Shown here: positions 54,311 to 64,000 of the stretch, one piece after another
Layout: each line of letters opens with the position of its first letter
How positions within the stretch are numbered: the first letter of the stretch is position 1
DNA from: Euborellia annulipes
Lineage: Eukaryota > Arthropoda > Insecta > Dermaptera > Anisolabididae
Assembly: GCA_023213315.1 (NCBI GenBank)
Contig: JAKCPI010009480.1
Span: 124,001 to 188,000, forward strand
DNA: 64,000 bases
Reading direction: 5' to 3'
The notes under the pieces: model-generated
Seen by the model: only the letters and a program-made list of their open reading frames with translations
Told to the model about the DNA's origin: nothing
The model's database searches: none
Program-made: the position numbers and the translations under genes

Positions 54311-57300
54311 TTATATATATTTTTTAATATTCGTGGGAAGAAGGGTTATATGCCCCTCTATAAATTTTAATTTGTTGATATCAATTTGTCGTATTCATGT
54401 TCTGCTGGATCCTTCCGATGTCCTAGGCATATTATGAATATTTTACATAAATTATAGTCAAAACTCAAGAATATTAAAAGTAATTGCAAAAACATATCCC
54501 TCGAGGGTGATTAATTGACTTTAAAATAAAATTCTCTTTTGTCCTAGTTCACTAATAAATCTAGGTCTAGATCAAATATCTTTCTTTGACAAAACCACAA
54601 ACGATTGATTGATTGTAATTTTTTTAGAAAATTTTACAATTAAAATAACTTGCCCATAAACCCTGATCAGAAATTTTAATTAACTAAAAGAAAATAACTA
54701 ACATATTTTTTTTTTTAATGTAGGTGATATATAATCAGAAAAAAGTGAAATCTGATCATTCTAGAAATATATTTTTTTTAATTATTATGTAGATCTGTAT
54801 TGAAAATTACTTAAAGGAAAAAATTCTAAAATTATCATACAAGCAGGCAGGAACTAACCAGATTCTTGCATCTGATTGCCCAAGGGGAGGGGCATTTATA
54901 ATTAATTCTAATAATCACTGTTTATTTTACGATTTGATTAGATAAAATAAAACTATTTATTTCTTAGGTAATAAATTTTGCCCTTTTACCGTTTATAACA
55001 TTAAATAAATGATAATCTTGCGGTTTGACCTGAATATAAAAAATTCTAATTCTAGAAGCTCTTGATGATGGATTAAACTAAAAATTCAGAAGATTGTTGA
55101 TAGTGAAAGTGATATAATTTTTATTCAGGGAAAAAAAATCATGACTTACCTTCTCAAGGCTTTCTGCCAAATTGATCTTTGACTCATTTGAATTACAGCC
55201 TAATAAAATCCATTTATTCATTATGAGGAAAGCATTTGTCTTTGTTGAAAAAATGCTACCGAATATGGCTAAAAGAAATAATTAATAAAGAGGAAAAAAG
55301 TAAGCATTTTTCAATTTTAATTGGGGTCATCATCATATTTTTTTTCATAAATAAAATTTGATTAAATATCAAACGAATTTATCATTTGCTAAAGTTTTTT
55401 TTAAACGCCTTATTTTTTAAGTAGCTATAAACTTAATGAGTATCATTTTATATTAAACAATGTAAGGTACAAAAATGTATATAATTAAAAATGTATACTG
55501 CATTTGGTATTGGTATAGGTAGAAATTATATAAGCTCGTAATATAAATTGGAGATCAGACAAGTTTTTTTTTTTTTTCTAATTAACTAGAATTCTCATAT
55601 CTTTCTTTTTATTTAGAACACATTGGTCCTAAACTCTTGTTTTAATTTCATTCGCTCCATTAAAAAAAATTTTTGTTGCTCTTTTGCAAAATTTATTTGC
55701 AACAAACCCCACTTCTTTTGCGTATAAGGGATGTCTTTTGCTTAATACAAAACAAAACAATCATTATCAATTACACAGGCAATGTTCGCGGAAATTAATT
55801 AGACCATAAAAAAGTACAAATTTTATTTTTTTACTGACCTAGATTTTCAGCTATTATTTAAAACCACTTTACATCTCTTATTTTTTATTTCTTTATACGT
55901 TAACAGAAAGTGTCGATTGCTTGTATCTTTGATTTTATACATTTTTATAGGCTTGCATTTATATTCAAGGATTTTTTTTCTTTTTAAAGAGAATAACTTA
56001 AAAATTAAATAAAACTTTTTAAAAAATCTTACCTTATCTTACTTTATTACGAGTCACCCATCAGAAAGAAATTGTACCAGTAATGCTTTTAAACCGAACG
56101 ACTAAAAACATGATGTAGACAATCGTTTAACTAAGTGCTATGTTCTCTGGGATGTTCCTTATTTATAGAAGTTTTTTTTTTAGAAATTTAATAGCAGGTA
56201 CCCGTGAATCTTTTCCATTGTATTAAAAAATAATGTCTGCAAAATTTGAACTCATTTGTAAAATAGAAACACGTGGCCTCCCATCGCCTTTGAACTTTGA
56301 GAATTTTCAATTTTTTTTTTTTTTTTAAACTAAGCATTCCATTTGTTTTCATATCTCCAAGGGACTAAATTAATTTCTTTTTCGAATAAAACTAGAAATT
56401 TATTATTTAGAAATTTTTTTTTTTTTTGTTAAAATTACCTTAAATAATAAATTAATATAACTAATAAGAAAAGATAGATTTTTAATTATGCATAATCATT
56501 TGAATGTAACATATCAAAAATAACATTCAAACTATCTTTAAATTCTTGTTCATCCTTGGGCACAGTGGTAGATAAATCCGCCTCTTGTGCTAGAGGTCTA
56601 AATAATATCCATTGGGCTAATTAGGATGGAAAAAGAAGACATGCGCCTTGAATTCTGATTCTAAAGAGAGATAGATTAAATTGTATCATCTGTCAAAGTT
56701 CGTCAGCATAAATCTGTTCATATTTCTTTTTCATTTCATAAATATTTGACTATCATATTTTTTTCAATTCTATTATATAAAATTATATTTAACAAATGTG
56801 TATGTTTAGTCAAATCCTAATTGAGGTACCACTGACATTTAATTGATCTTTTTACCTTGCTATGAGACCGGGAAGAGACTTTGAGAAGACAATTTGCATT
56901 TTTTTATCAGCAGTACAGTCAAGTTAGGTTTGGGATTCTGAAGAACCTTTAAAAAAGTTTCAGATTATTTATCAAAGAAAATTTTTTTAAATATTTTTAA
57001 AACTATCCTTAAGGATTCTCAATCACATCACTTTCGGCAGGTCATTTTTTTTTTTTTTTTTTTTTATTTCGCCCGTTTAGCCACCCGCCATTGGGCCAAA
57101 ATGTTTACAAAATAGATACATAAAAATTAACATAAACCATACAAGGCAGGTCATTAAAAGTTAATTAATTCATAACATTGAAATTACAATTGTCAAAAAA
57201 TCGATTTAGTTAAATTCCCTGTTCAGCGATATCACATTTTTTTTGATTTCTCAAATATAACAATTACAATACAATTTTTTTAGATTGTTGAACATTGTGC

Positions 57301-58589
57301 TCTTGATTCTTAAGACTTTTCCTTTTTGTCAATTTGCATCCCTTTCAATTTAAGACCTTTTATAAATTTATATAAGCTTAACTGGCTGACCACAATCTAT
57401 TATTTCTTTTATTTCTCTTCCAGTAATTCCTTCTAGACGCTCATTTTATTTATGATCATTGCAAATAGCCCTCCCCTTCAATTTCTACCCAATTGTAAAT
57501 TCAACCTTTGACCTACGACCCCTTATTTTTGACGAATGGCATTTGAATTGAGATTGCGATCATCAAATGGCCAGTGTTTTTTGGATGCCTGTTGTGCATG
57601 CACATTCCTGCTACATTGTACTGTATGTTTGTGCAAGCGATTAGTCGTCATGATAACATTCTCTTGGATCGTGACTCTTCGACTGGCTTGGCTGACTGAC
57701 CTTCTCCCCCTCGTCACCCATCACTGTACCCGAGTCGGTTTCTGTTCGAATAAGTACCACTGCACCACAATATAATATTACTTTACCTATTATTAACGTA
57801 CCCGGATCTATATTTATTTCACTCTTGATTTTTTTTTATTTTACTCACATCATTATTTCTCGTAGCTACTTCAGTTTTTTTTATATTCTTCTTCTCTCAT
57901 AGTGTTGGAATAAAAAATGATTTTTATTCAAAACAGTTTGTTGCCTAATTTTCATAAAATCCTCAAAAAAAAAAAAATAAATAAAATAAAAATGATAATC
58001 TCAACGAGAAGTTCCTTAAGGAATAGCAAAACTTACACGTTCTTAGTATAAATATAAGATATTTACATTTATTACGAAAATATACAAAATTTCATTTAAC
58101 GTTTTGTTTGGGTCGGTTCAAATTACTAACCTGAGTAATATAGAAATCATTTAACATACACTTTTTAATCTATTAAGCTTATAGACATTTAAATCAGTAA
58201 AATATTTCTTGTGTATTTTTTGTAGAGAAAAGTTAGAAAAATGCAACATCGTTGATCTGATTATACCTCATTTTAAAAGAATCAATGCTCCATTGATGTA
58301 AATAATCCCTGGAAGTCTTAAGCCGTAGAAGAACCGAAAATAAAAAACATTTCCATTTTAATATGTGGTTTGATTATTAGGGTGTCCATAATTTTTCTAT
58401 TTTTTTTTTATTATAACCTCTAATTTTTTTACTTATAATATATTATAAAACACTCGCAAAATAAATTTCAGAAAACACTTGCCAGATAAATTTTGCAAAA
58501 TAAATCTATCTATCCTAAAAATTTTTTTTCCAAATTTGACCAGGGGTTGGGAGGGCTTAATGAACTTCAAATGCCGTAAAATTTATTTA
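54311..58589. other. Long AT-rich gap
   Basis: No genes. A less AT-rich patch at 57530-57770 is unassigned; a possible SINE piece lies at 56545-56640. Confidence 0.45.
56545..56640 (+). mobile_element. tRNA-like SINE fragment
   Basis: TTCATCCTTGGGCACAGTGG, CTCTTGTGCTAGAGG, degraded. Confidence 0.35.
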
Positions 58590-58800
58590 AAATAATAATC
58601 AAGGAAGGGTTGCAGGAGCAGAGACTGGCAGCCAAATTTTGTTATTTAAATATTTAATTAGGCCGACGTTTCTGTCTCGAGCATCTTCAGGGCCTTGACA
58701 CTTATTGGCCTCTATCGAGACAGAAACGTCGGCCTAATTAAATATTTAAATAAAAAAATTTGGCTGCCGGTCTCTGCTCCTGCAACCCTTCCTTGATGCA
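58590..58800. mobile_element. Hairpin PLE-like element
   Basis: Inverted arms run from about 58600 to 58680 and 58717 to 58797 (AAGGAAGGGTTGCAGGAGC and its complement). On the minus strand at 58660-58695 a hammerhead-like core has stem I AGGCC/GGCCT, CTGAAGA, GAAA and CGTC. The right arm has lost its CTGANGA. Confidence 0.65.
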
Positions 58801-58911
58801 ACTCAACAGCCACAACTACAATACTTTAAAATATAAGTAAAAAAAAAAAAATTAGTATAATAAAAAATCAATGTATATGTTTTATAGAAATCCACAATTT
58901 TCAATGAAGGC

Positions 58912-58985
58912 GAGCAAGGGGGGTCCAGGGGCGCAGCCCCTGACTAGGGGTAAGCCCCGCCGAAGGCGGGGCTTTGCGTCTATTA
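58912..58985 (+). mobile_element. Helitron 3' end remnant
   Basis: GGGGGGTCCAGGGGCGCAGC, then hairpin GCCCCGCCGAAGGCGGGGC and TTTGCGTCTAT; the terminal CTAG is altered. Confidence 0.5.
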
Positions 58986-61565
58986 TGAATATATAATCGG
59001 GAAAGTAAAAATATTATTACTAACTTAAATTCTTTTTGATTACTTAATTGGCTGAAATATTGAAGAATTTTAAGGAAGCTCTCACTCACATTTTTATAAG
59101 TTATTTCCAATACCGCTAAGACTATAATTAAGAGCAACTTCCTGTCTTCTCTTCTTATAATATTTCTCACAATATTTCCATTAAAATTATTAAATCTGAC
59201 TAATCTTCTCAAGATTATATAAAACTAATTAAAAAATAAAATTGTCTTTTTGATAAGATATGAAGGACTGATATTTCGTTCTCGTTCTATTTCACCAATG
59301 GTGACTGAAGAGGTAATTTCGTAAATTCTGATCTCAAATTGTTTGTCAAGCAATGGCTCTGCGCAATATTGTCCTAAGAGAAATTTACTCTACATCTTGA
59401 TTTCTTATCTCATAATTTGTTCAATAATTTCCTTCTATTATCATTGACTCAATTATATTATAATTAAAAATAATTTGTATAATGAGTAAATGATTTCGCA
59501 ATTTTTGTTCTCATTTCTAGATAAATGAAGGTTACTTGTAAATGAAATAAGGCCAGGTACATTGATTTAATGTTCAAATACTGAAATTGAATTTTTTATT
59601 TGAAATTAGCTCAATCATTCAGATGTAATCAAACTTGCGACTGTAAGAATCGAGCGACTAATTAATTATAAAGTATTATTAATTGATCAACAGACGGTTT
59701 GAAACGCGTGTGTTGTACATAGCGTGGTGGAAATTGTTGGATCTGGAAGTCCGTGTCATGGTTGCTAAGTTGTTTTGTGTTGACGGATCTTTTTTCTCAA
59801 ATAAGCCTCTGTAGTTTATTGTCCCTTCGTCTATCTTCTTCGATGTTTTCATAAAAAATTTCTTCCTCTAGGTTATTTTCTAGTTTATATTCTCGTATTC
59901 AAGGTAATGAAGTTTCTTGTGTAGGTGGTTATGAAGAAATTTCATCCCCGCCAAGAGATTAAATATTATATTATATTAAGGTTGTTCGGACATTAAAGCA
60001 CTTTGTTAGATTAAAAGCTAATTTTTTAATATGTTATTAATCACTATCAATTACGTATAAAATAAAATTTTGAAGCAGATCTGACCCAGGGTTATCGTGT
60101 AATTAATTTTAAAAAAATTGAAATTTAACATGTAGTCTATGGCGAATATCGACGAAACGCACACATATCGAATTATATAGCCACCTCTGCAATAGATACA
60201 AAAACAAAAAACTTACATTTTATCAATTCACTTCCGAGGGATACGTTAAAAATAAAATCAAAAGTTTCTGCTCAACGCTTTTAAAGATATTTTAACAAGA
60301 AAGTCAAAAAATTCTCCAAAATGACAGTCGCCAATATTTAAAAATAAGTAAGTCTCGAGAGTCAGACTAGCCTGGCAACGTCGCATAAAATAATTGACTT
60401 TTCTCGATGTCAGTTACATTTTTTTTTCCATTTTACGATATTTTTTCTCGCAAATCGTCCATTGTGTTTAAACTGATTTGCATTAAACATTGTAATATAT
60501 AAAATAAAATAAAATTGAAGGCTTTTAAGATTTAAAATAGATAGATGATGAATGCAATGTTGCCAGTTCTATATTACGTGAAAAACTGCTCAAGTCAAGT
60601 CATTCATTTATTATTTTTGGTAATTAAATTATTAACTTAATACAATTATAAATTATGATAGGTCACGACTAAATTATAATAAGGAATTTTGGCATTCAAA
60701 TTTTTAATTTTATTTAAAAAAAAAATTTAGATTCTATTATGACTTACGATGTACTATCCGAACAACCTTAAATATCTGACGTCTTAATTAATTTTTAAAT
60801 TTAATTAACCTATCTTTCATCATGTACACGTCAGAAATAGAAGAATATATTCAACATATAAATAAACATAGTTTTATATTTATTTCATTTAAGTGAAATA
60901 AATAGACACGGTGACTAAAAGGCTTAAGATGCCTAAAAAAATAAATGTATAATATAGAGCAGGCTATATCAAGAAAAATTTCAAAATCCGGATAGATTCT
61001 TTTATAATATTTTTCTTTTGTAATAATTTGCAATCTTTCCTTTTTGTTAATAATCCTTGATGATTTAAATTATTCATATGATGGATCTTGATTAGTTTTG
61101 ACCGGAATATACTGAGATGGCCTTAAGATATTGATTTATTTTTATCTATCAGACAAAATATTGTGATTACGTTTTAATTATTTAAACATCTTCAACCCCT
61201 TCTCTTTTTTTTTTTCATTGTAATTTTCTTCTGACCTGCATACTCCTGATTACCTCCCAATGGTATAATTACTGGAGGTTTTGTCCCGTTTGCTCCAGAT
61301 AGATGCGTGGTGTAACATCCGCAGACGCGTAATCCTCGTCTGGTGAAATCGAAACTCTCTGGCCATCTCTCTCTCTCTCTCTATTTCTCTTGCCCTCCCC
61401 ACTCTTCTCTCATTTACATACCACCTTCACTATCGAAATTCTCACAAAATTATTATTAATTTTTTATTTTCCCACCAGAGATAAAAAAAATATATATATC
61501 ATCTGATATTTCGTAATTATTAGTCTCTTTTTAATTTGTTTGAGTATTTTTCGACCTTTATTTAA

Positions 61566-61567
<2 letters not shown>
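58986..61567. other. Long AT-rich gap
   Basis: No genes recognised. A SINE-A tail fragment is at 60890-60945; 61250-61400 is less AT-rich with a (TC)n run at 61366-61384. Confidence 0.4.

Positions 61568-61610
<43 letters not shown>
61568..61610. repeat. Poly(T) tract
   Basis: 43 uninterrupted T; possibly an old retroposon tail. Confidence 0.95.
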
Positions 61611-61613
<3 letters not shown>

Positions 61614-62044
61614 CATAGATTTGTGACATTCTTTTTAAAGCAAGTGAGAGGAGCAAAATATTTTTCCATTTTTTTTTTTCATTCATCTTTTGATAACAAT
61701 CGCCTTACTCAGAATATTTCTTTTGAAATTCAAACTAAAATATCATAGCCTACTTAAATACTTTTACCAAACTTATCATTTACAAATTTTTAACAATTTG
61801 AATAACTTTTGTTTTAAATGAATTTTACAATTTGTAAATTAAACGAAACTTCGCACTTTTTTACGAGTTTTTAATTTCAACTTTTACAACAAGAAGTGCA
61901 AAAGATTAAAGTTGCTTCAGGCTTTAAAAATAATTCGTATACATAAAGTCATATTCCTACATCTTTATTTTCAAGCCAGCTGGCATTCCCGCTGTTGCTT
62001 CCGTTAATGTTTCAGAATGGAATTAGAATCAGGAAAAAGTACAA

Positions 62045-62102
62045 TTTTTTATTTTATTTTTATTTTTATTTTTATTTTTTTTATTTATTTATTTTTTTTT
62101 TG
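62045..62102. repeat. (TTTTTA)n simple repeat
   Basis: Imperfect TATTTTTATTTTTATTTTT run next to a T stretch. Confidence 0.85.
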
Positions 62103-62159
62103 CAAGGGTCAAGGGGAAATGCACCATCGAACTTAAATTCTAATTAAACATAGGACTAA

Positions 62160-62775
62160 ATATAAAAAAATCTTTCTCTTACCTTCGAAAGTTGTGTTCT
62201 GTGCTTGCACACCAGATTTTTTTGTGTCGTGATATATTTAGTTTTCGCCGATATATTAGAATTCGATGTAAAATTTATAAACATGGGAAAATATTTATAT
62301 TTTGTTAACATGGCAACCATTTCTCCTATCTTTCTTATGAAGTACAAGAGTAAAGTGTGCTTCAAACAATTTTAAGAGCAAAATGCGAATATACATTTGA
62401 AAGAGTGACTAAAAAATAATTGATTTGTGAATTTTAATCAAAATCGTTAGAGCGAATTTTGAGATTTAAAAAAAAAAAAACTGAAAAAGTACATCAGTAA
62501 AATACTAGTACTCTCTGGCCGATTTTGTTCAAAAGCTTCGTGTCACATGCCAGGATGGTGGCTAACTTAAATATAAAATTTCAACCTCTTAGCTCTTTTC
62601 GTTCTTGAGATATTTTATTCACAAGACACAGACAGACAATGTTGTAAAAACCACTTTTTTCGATTCATGGGACATCAAAACGTGTCTATCTATTAAAATC
62701 TCGACATCGATTTTTTGACATTAATCCAATACTTTCTCTCCATATTTTAACATATATAGAGGTAAGAGAAAGTAA
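62160..62775 (+). repeat. Interspersed repeat D
   Basis: A partial hairpin (TTGTGTTCTGTGCTTGCAC, ACCAGATTTTT), TTGTGTCGTGATATATTTAG, AACATGGCAACCATTTCTCC, AATACTAGTACTCTCTGGCC, ending AATCCAATACTTTCTCTC and GGTAAGAGAAAGTAA. It aligns along its length with 12160-12760. Confidence 0.7.
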
Positions 62776-62959
62776 TATCAAGCACAACACCTTCAGCTTG
62801 CACTAATATCTACAATTAAATGTCAGAACTTTTGGATAACTGCCATAAATTATATTATAATTTATTTATTTAGTCAAATATATAATAAAAAAAATCAACA
62901 GTTAACCTATTTATTTTAAGCATGAGGTGAACAACCAGGTGGAAATGTTTGTGTTTCAA

Positions 62960-63190
62960 ATTGAGCAGCTCGACACTAGCTGACCTTGTAAATTGAGGAA
63001 GGAAGGCCAAGGCCGTCTCTTATCTCTTAGCGATCGATTGGAGATGGCACCGATTACGAGTGTCAGGTTGGGAGAATTTTACCGCGTTATGGGTGGGTGG
63101 TGGCGAAAGCGCAGCTAACGAGGAAGCGACCGACCTTGGAGTGGCAACCAGCAAAAGACCAAGGTTGCCTGCGCATCTCCCTGCTGCTTG
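62960..63190. promoter_or_regulatory. Candidate regulatory island
   Basis: GC-richer than its surroundings and without obvious repeats. It has two exact matches to the FTZ-F1 consensus YCAAGGYCR: CCAAGGCCG at 63007-63015 and CCAAGGTCG (minus) at 63131-63139. A near match, ACAAGGTCA (minus), is at 62981-62989. No exon or TATA box is clear; it may belong to a gene beyond the window. Confidence 0.35.
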
Positions 63191-63536
63191 AATGAACTCT
63201 CGTCAATGAAACCGGTTGTGATTGTGTACTCACACTACCGTTAGGTGTCCCGATATGCCAGTGCACTTAGAGAGGTATCATCCTTCTTATATCATCAAAA
63301 CAAAGCAGTTAATGTCACATTTTCCATGCTTATTCAACTTGAACATCTATTTGTATTAGTCATTGTTTATATAGACATAAAGAAATTCAGGAAATTAAAA
63401 AGCCGTTCATCATTAATCTACTCTTAGGCTATAAGTATAAGTTTAAAATTATCCTCCGCAAAGGAGGGAGAGATGTCCTTTTGCATTCACATTTCTATTA
63501 ATTTATTTATTCTGTACTTAGTTCTTCTCTCTAGAG

Positions 63537-63620
63537 CAGAGGTGGGCAAACATTTTCGACGAAGGGCCACATTGGAAAATTAATTGCTTCCGGGGGGCCG
63601 TACACCGTGTGCATATATAC
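63537..63620 (+). mobile_element. hAT-like terminal fragment
   Basis: CAGAGGTGGGCAAACATTTT, CGAAGGGCCACATTGG, a terminus widespread among hAT elements. Cut by the G-rich MITE that follows. Confidence 0.55.
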
Positions 63621-63621
63621 T

Positions 63622-63705
63622 TAGGCGCCGGAACTGGGGGGGGGGGGCAAGGGTACATTGCCCCGGCATCCTATAGGGGGGGGGGGGGCAGAGGGGGCAA
63701 AATTT
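63622..63705 (+). mobile_element. MITE fragment with G runs
   Basis: GGCGCCGGAACTGGGGG and GGGGGCAGAGGGGGCAAAATTT, related to 42303-42489. Confidence 0.5.
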
Positions 63706-64000
63706 CTTCATTTATTTCATTTATTTTTAAAAATGATACATTTTTACTTTTAAAAAATAAAATCTTTTAAATTAAAAAAAAATTAAAAGAGTAAGAAATT
63801 CATTTTTTTCCAAAATATTTTATATAGACCCTATTGTATTTCTAATTTCTAAAAACATTATATAATGAATTAAAAGAAGAAAAAAGAAGAAAATTATAAA
63901 TATAGCCTAAAAAAATTTTTGATAAAATCACTAGCAAATTTTTTAAAATTTTAATTTTATTAAAATTGTGATTTTATTTAAAATTTTTAAAGCTTTATAG
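63706..64000. other. AT-rich window end
   Basis: Nothing recognised. Confidence 0.5.

Noticed and set aside
61568..61610. CRISPR-like or other regularly spaced array anywhere in the window
   Set aside because: None seen; direct repeats found are tandem, simple or transposon-derived, and the genome is eukaryotic.

Overview
The window comes from a nuclear chromosome of an arthropod, most likely an insect. It is AT-rich and intron-containing and is packed with transposable elements. Its only convincing protein-coding genes are nine cuticular proteins of the CPR family, each with an RR-2 (extended Rebers-Riddiford) chitin-binding domain. I cannot name the species from sequence alone.

The genes form one array, all on the minus strand, at about 3.3-3.9, 9.9-10.6, 15.0-15.7, 20.6-21.3, 24.9-25.8, 29.1-29.9, 33.2-34.0, 40.5-41.3 and 48.2-49.1 kb. 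All share one architecture: a 12-nt first coding exon (MAAK, MAYK or MAFK), a short phase-0 GT-AG intron of 59-117 bp inside the signal peptide, and one large second exon. That exon encodes the rest of the signal peptide, Ala/Pro/Val or Gly-rich repeats, the RR-2 domain and a low-complexity tail. A TATA box lies 53-69 bp before every ATG. Genes 1-7 (3-34 kb) form subfamily A, with core YAFNYGV and VHKTPGVHP. Genes 8-9 (40-49 kb) form subfamily B, with core [16 protein letters not shown]. Subfamily A genes share a proximal box 42-48 bp upstream of TATA. Five of them share a distal box about 150 bp upstream, and six share a 3'UTR block just after the stop. The promoter boxes resemble FTZ-F1 monomer sites, which fits stage-specific epidermal expression during moulting.

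Between the genes lies repeat-rich DNA. It holds tRNA-derived SINEs of two main families (A and B), several MITE families, hAT-like, pogo-like and Helitron elements, fold-back elements, simple repeats, and much AT-rich sequence with no recognisable content. Several nested insertions can be resolved by target-site duplications.

The most unusual content is a set of hairpin-shaped Penelope-like elements (PLEs). One at 52.1-53.9 kb has two 628-bp inverted arms around a degenerate GIY-YIG endonuclease fragment and an 11-bp target duplication. Each arm holds a sequence that folds on paper into a type I hammerhead ribozyme. Smaller hairpins at 12.9, 28.5, 42.9 and 58.6 kb carry related ribozyme cores. 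In three of these the only possible stem III is a self-complementary ACGU or AUAU, which suggests a dimeric hammerhead.

All coordinates and folds were read by eye. Splice sites and gene structures are well supported by nine parallel cases. Repeat boundaries are approximate unless target duplications are stated.
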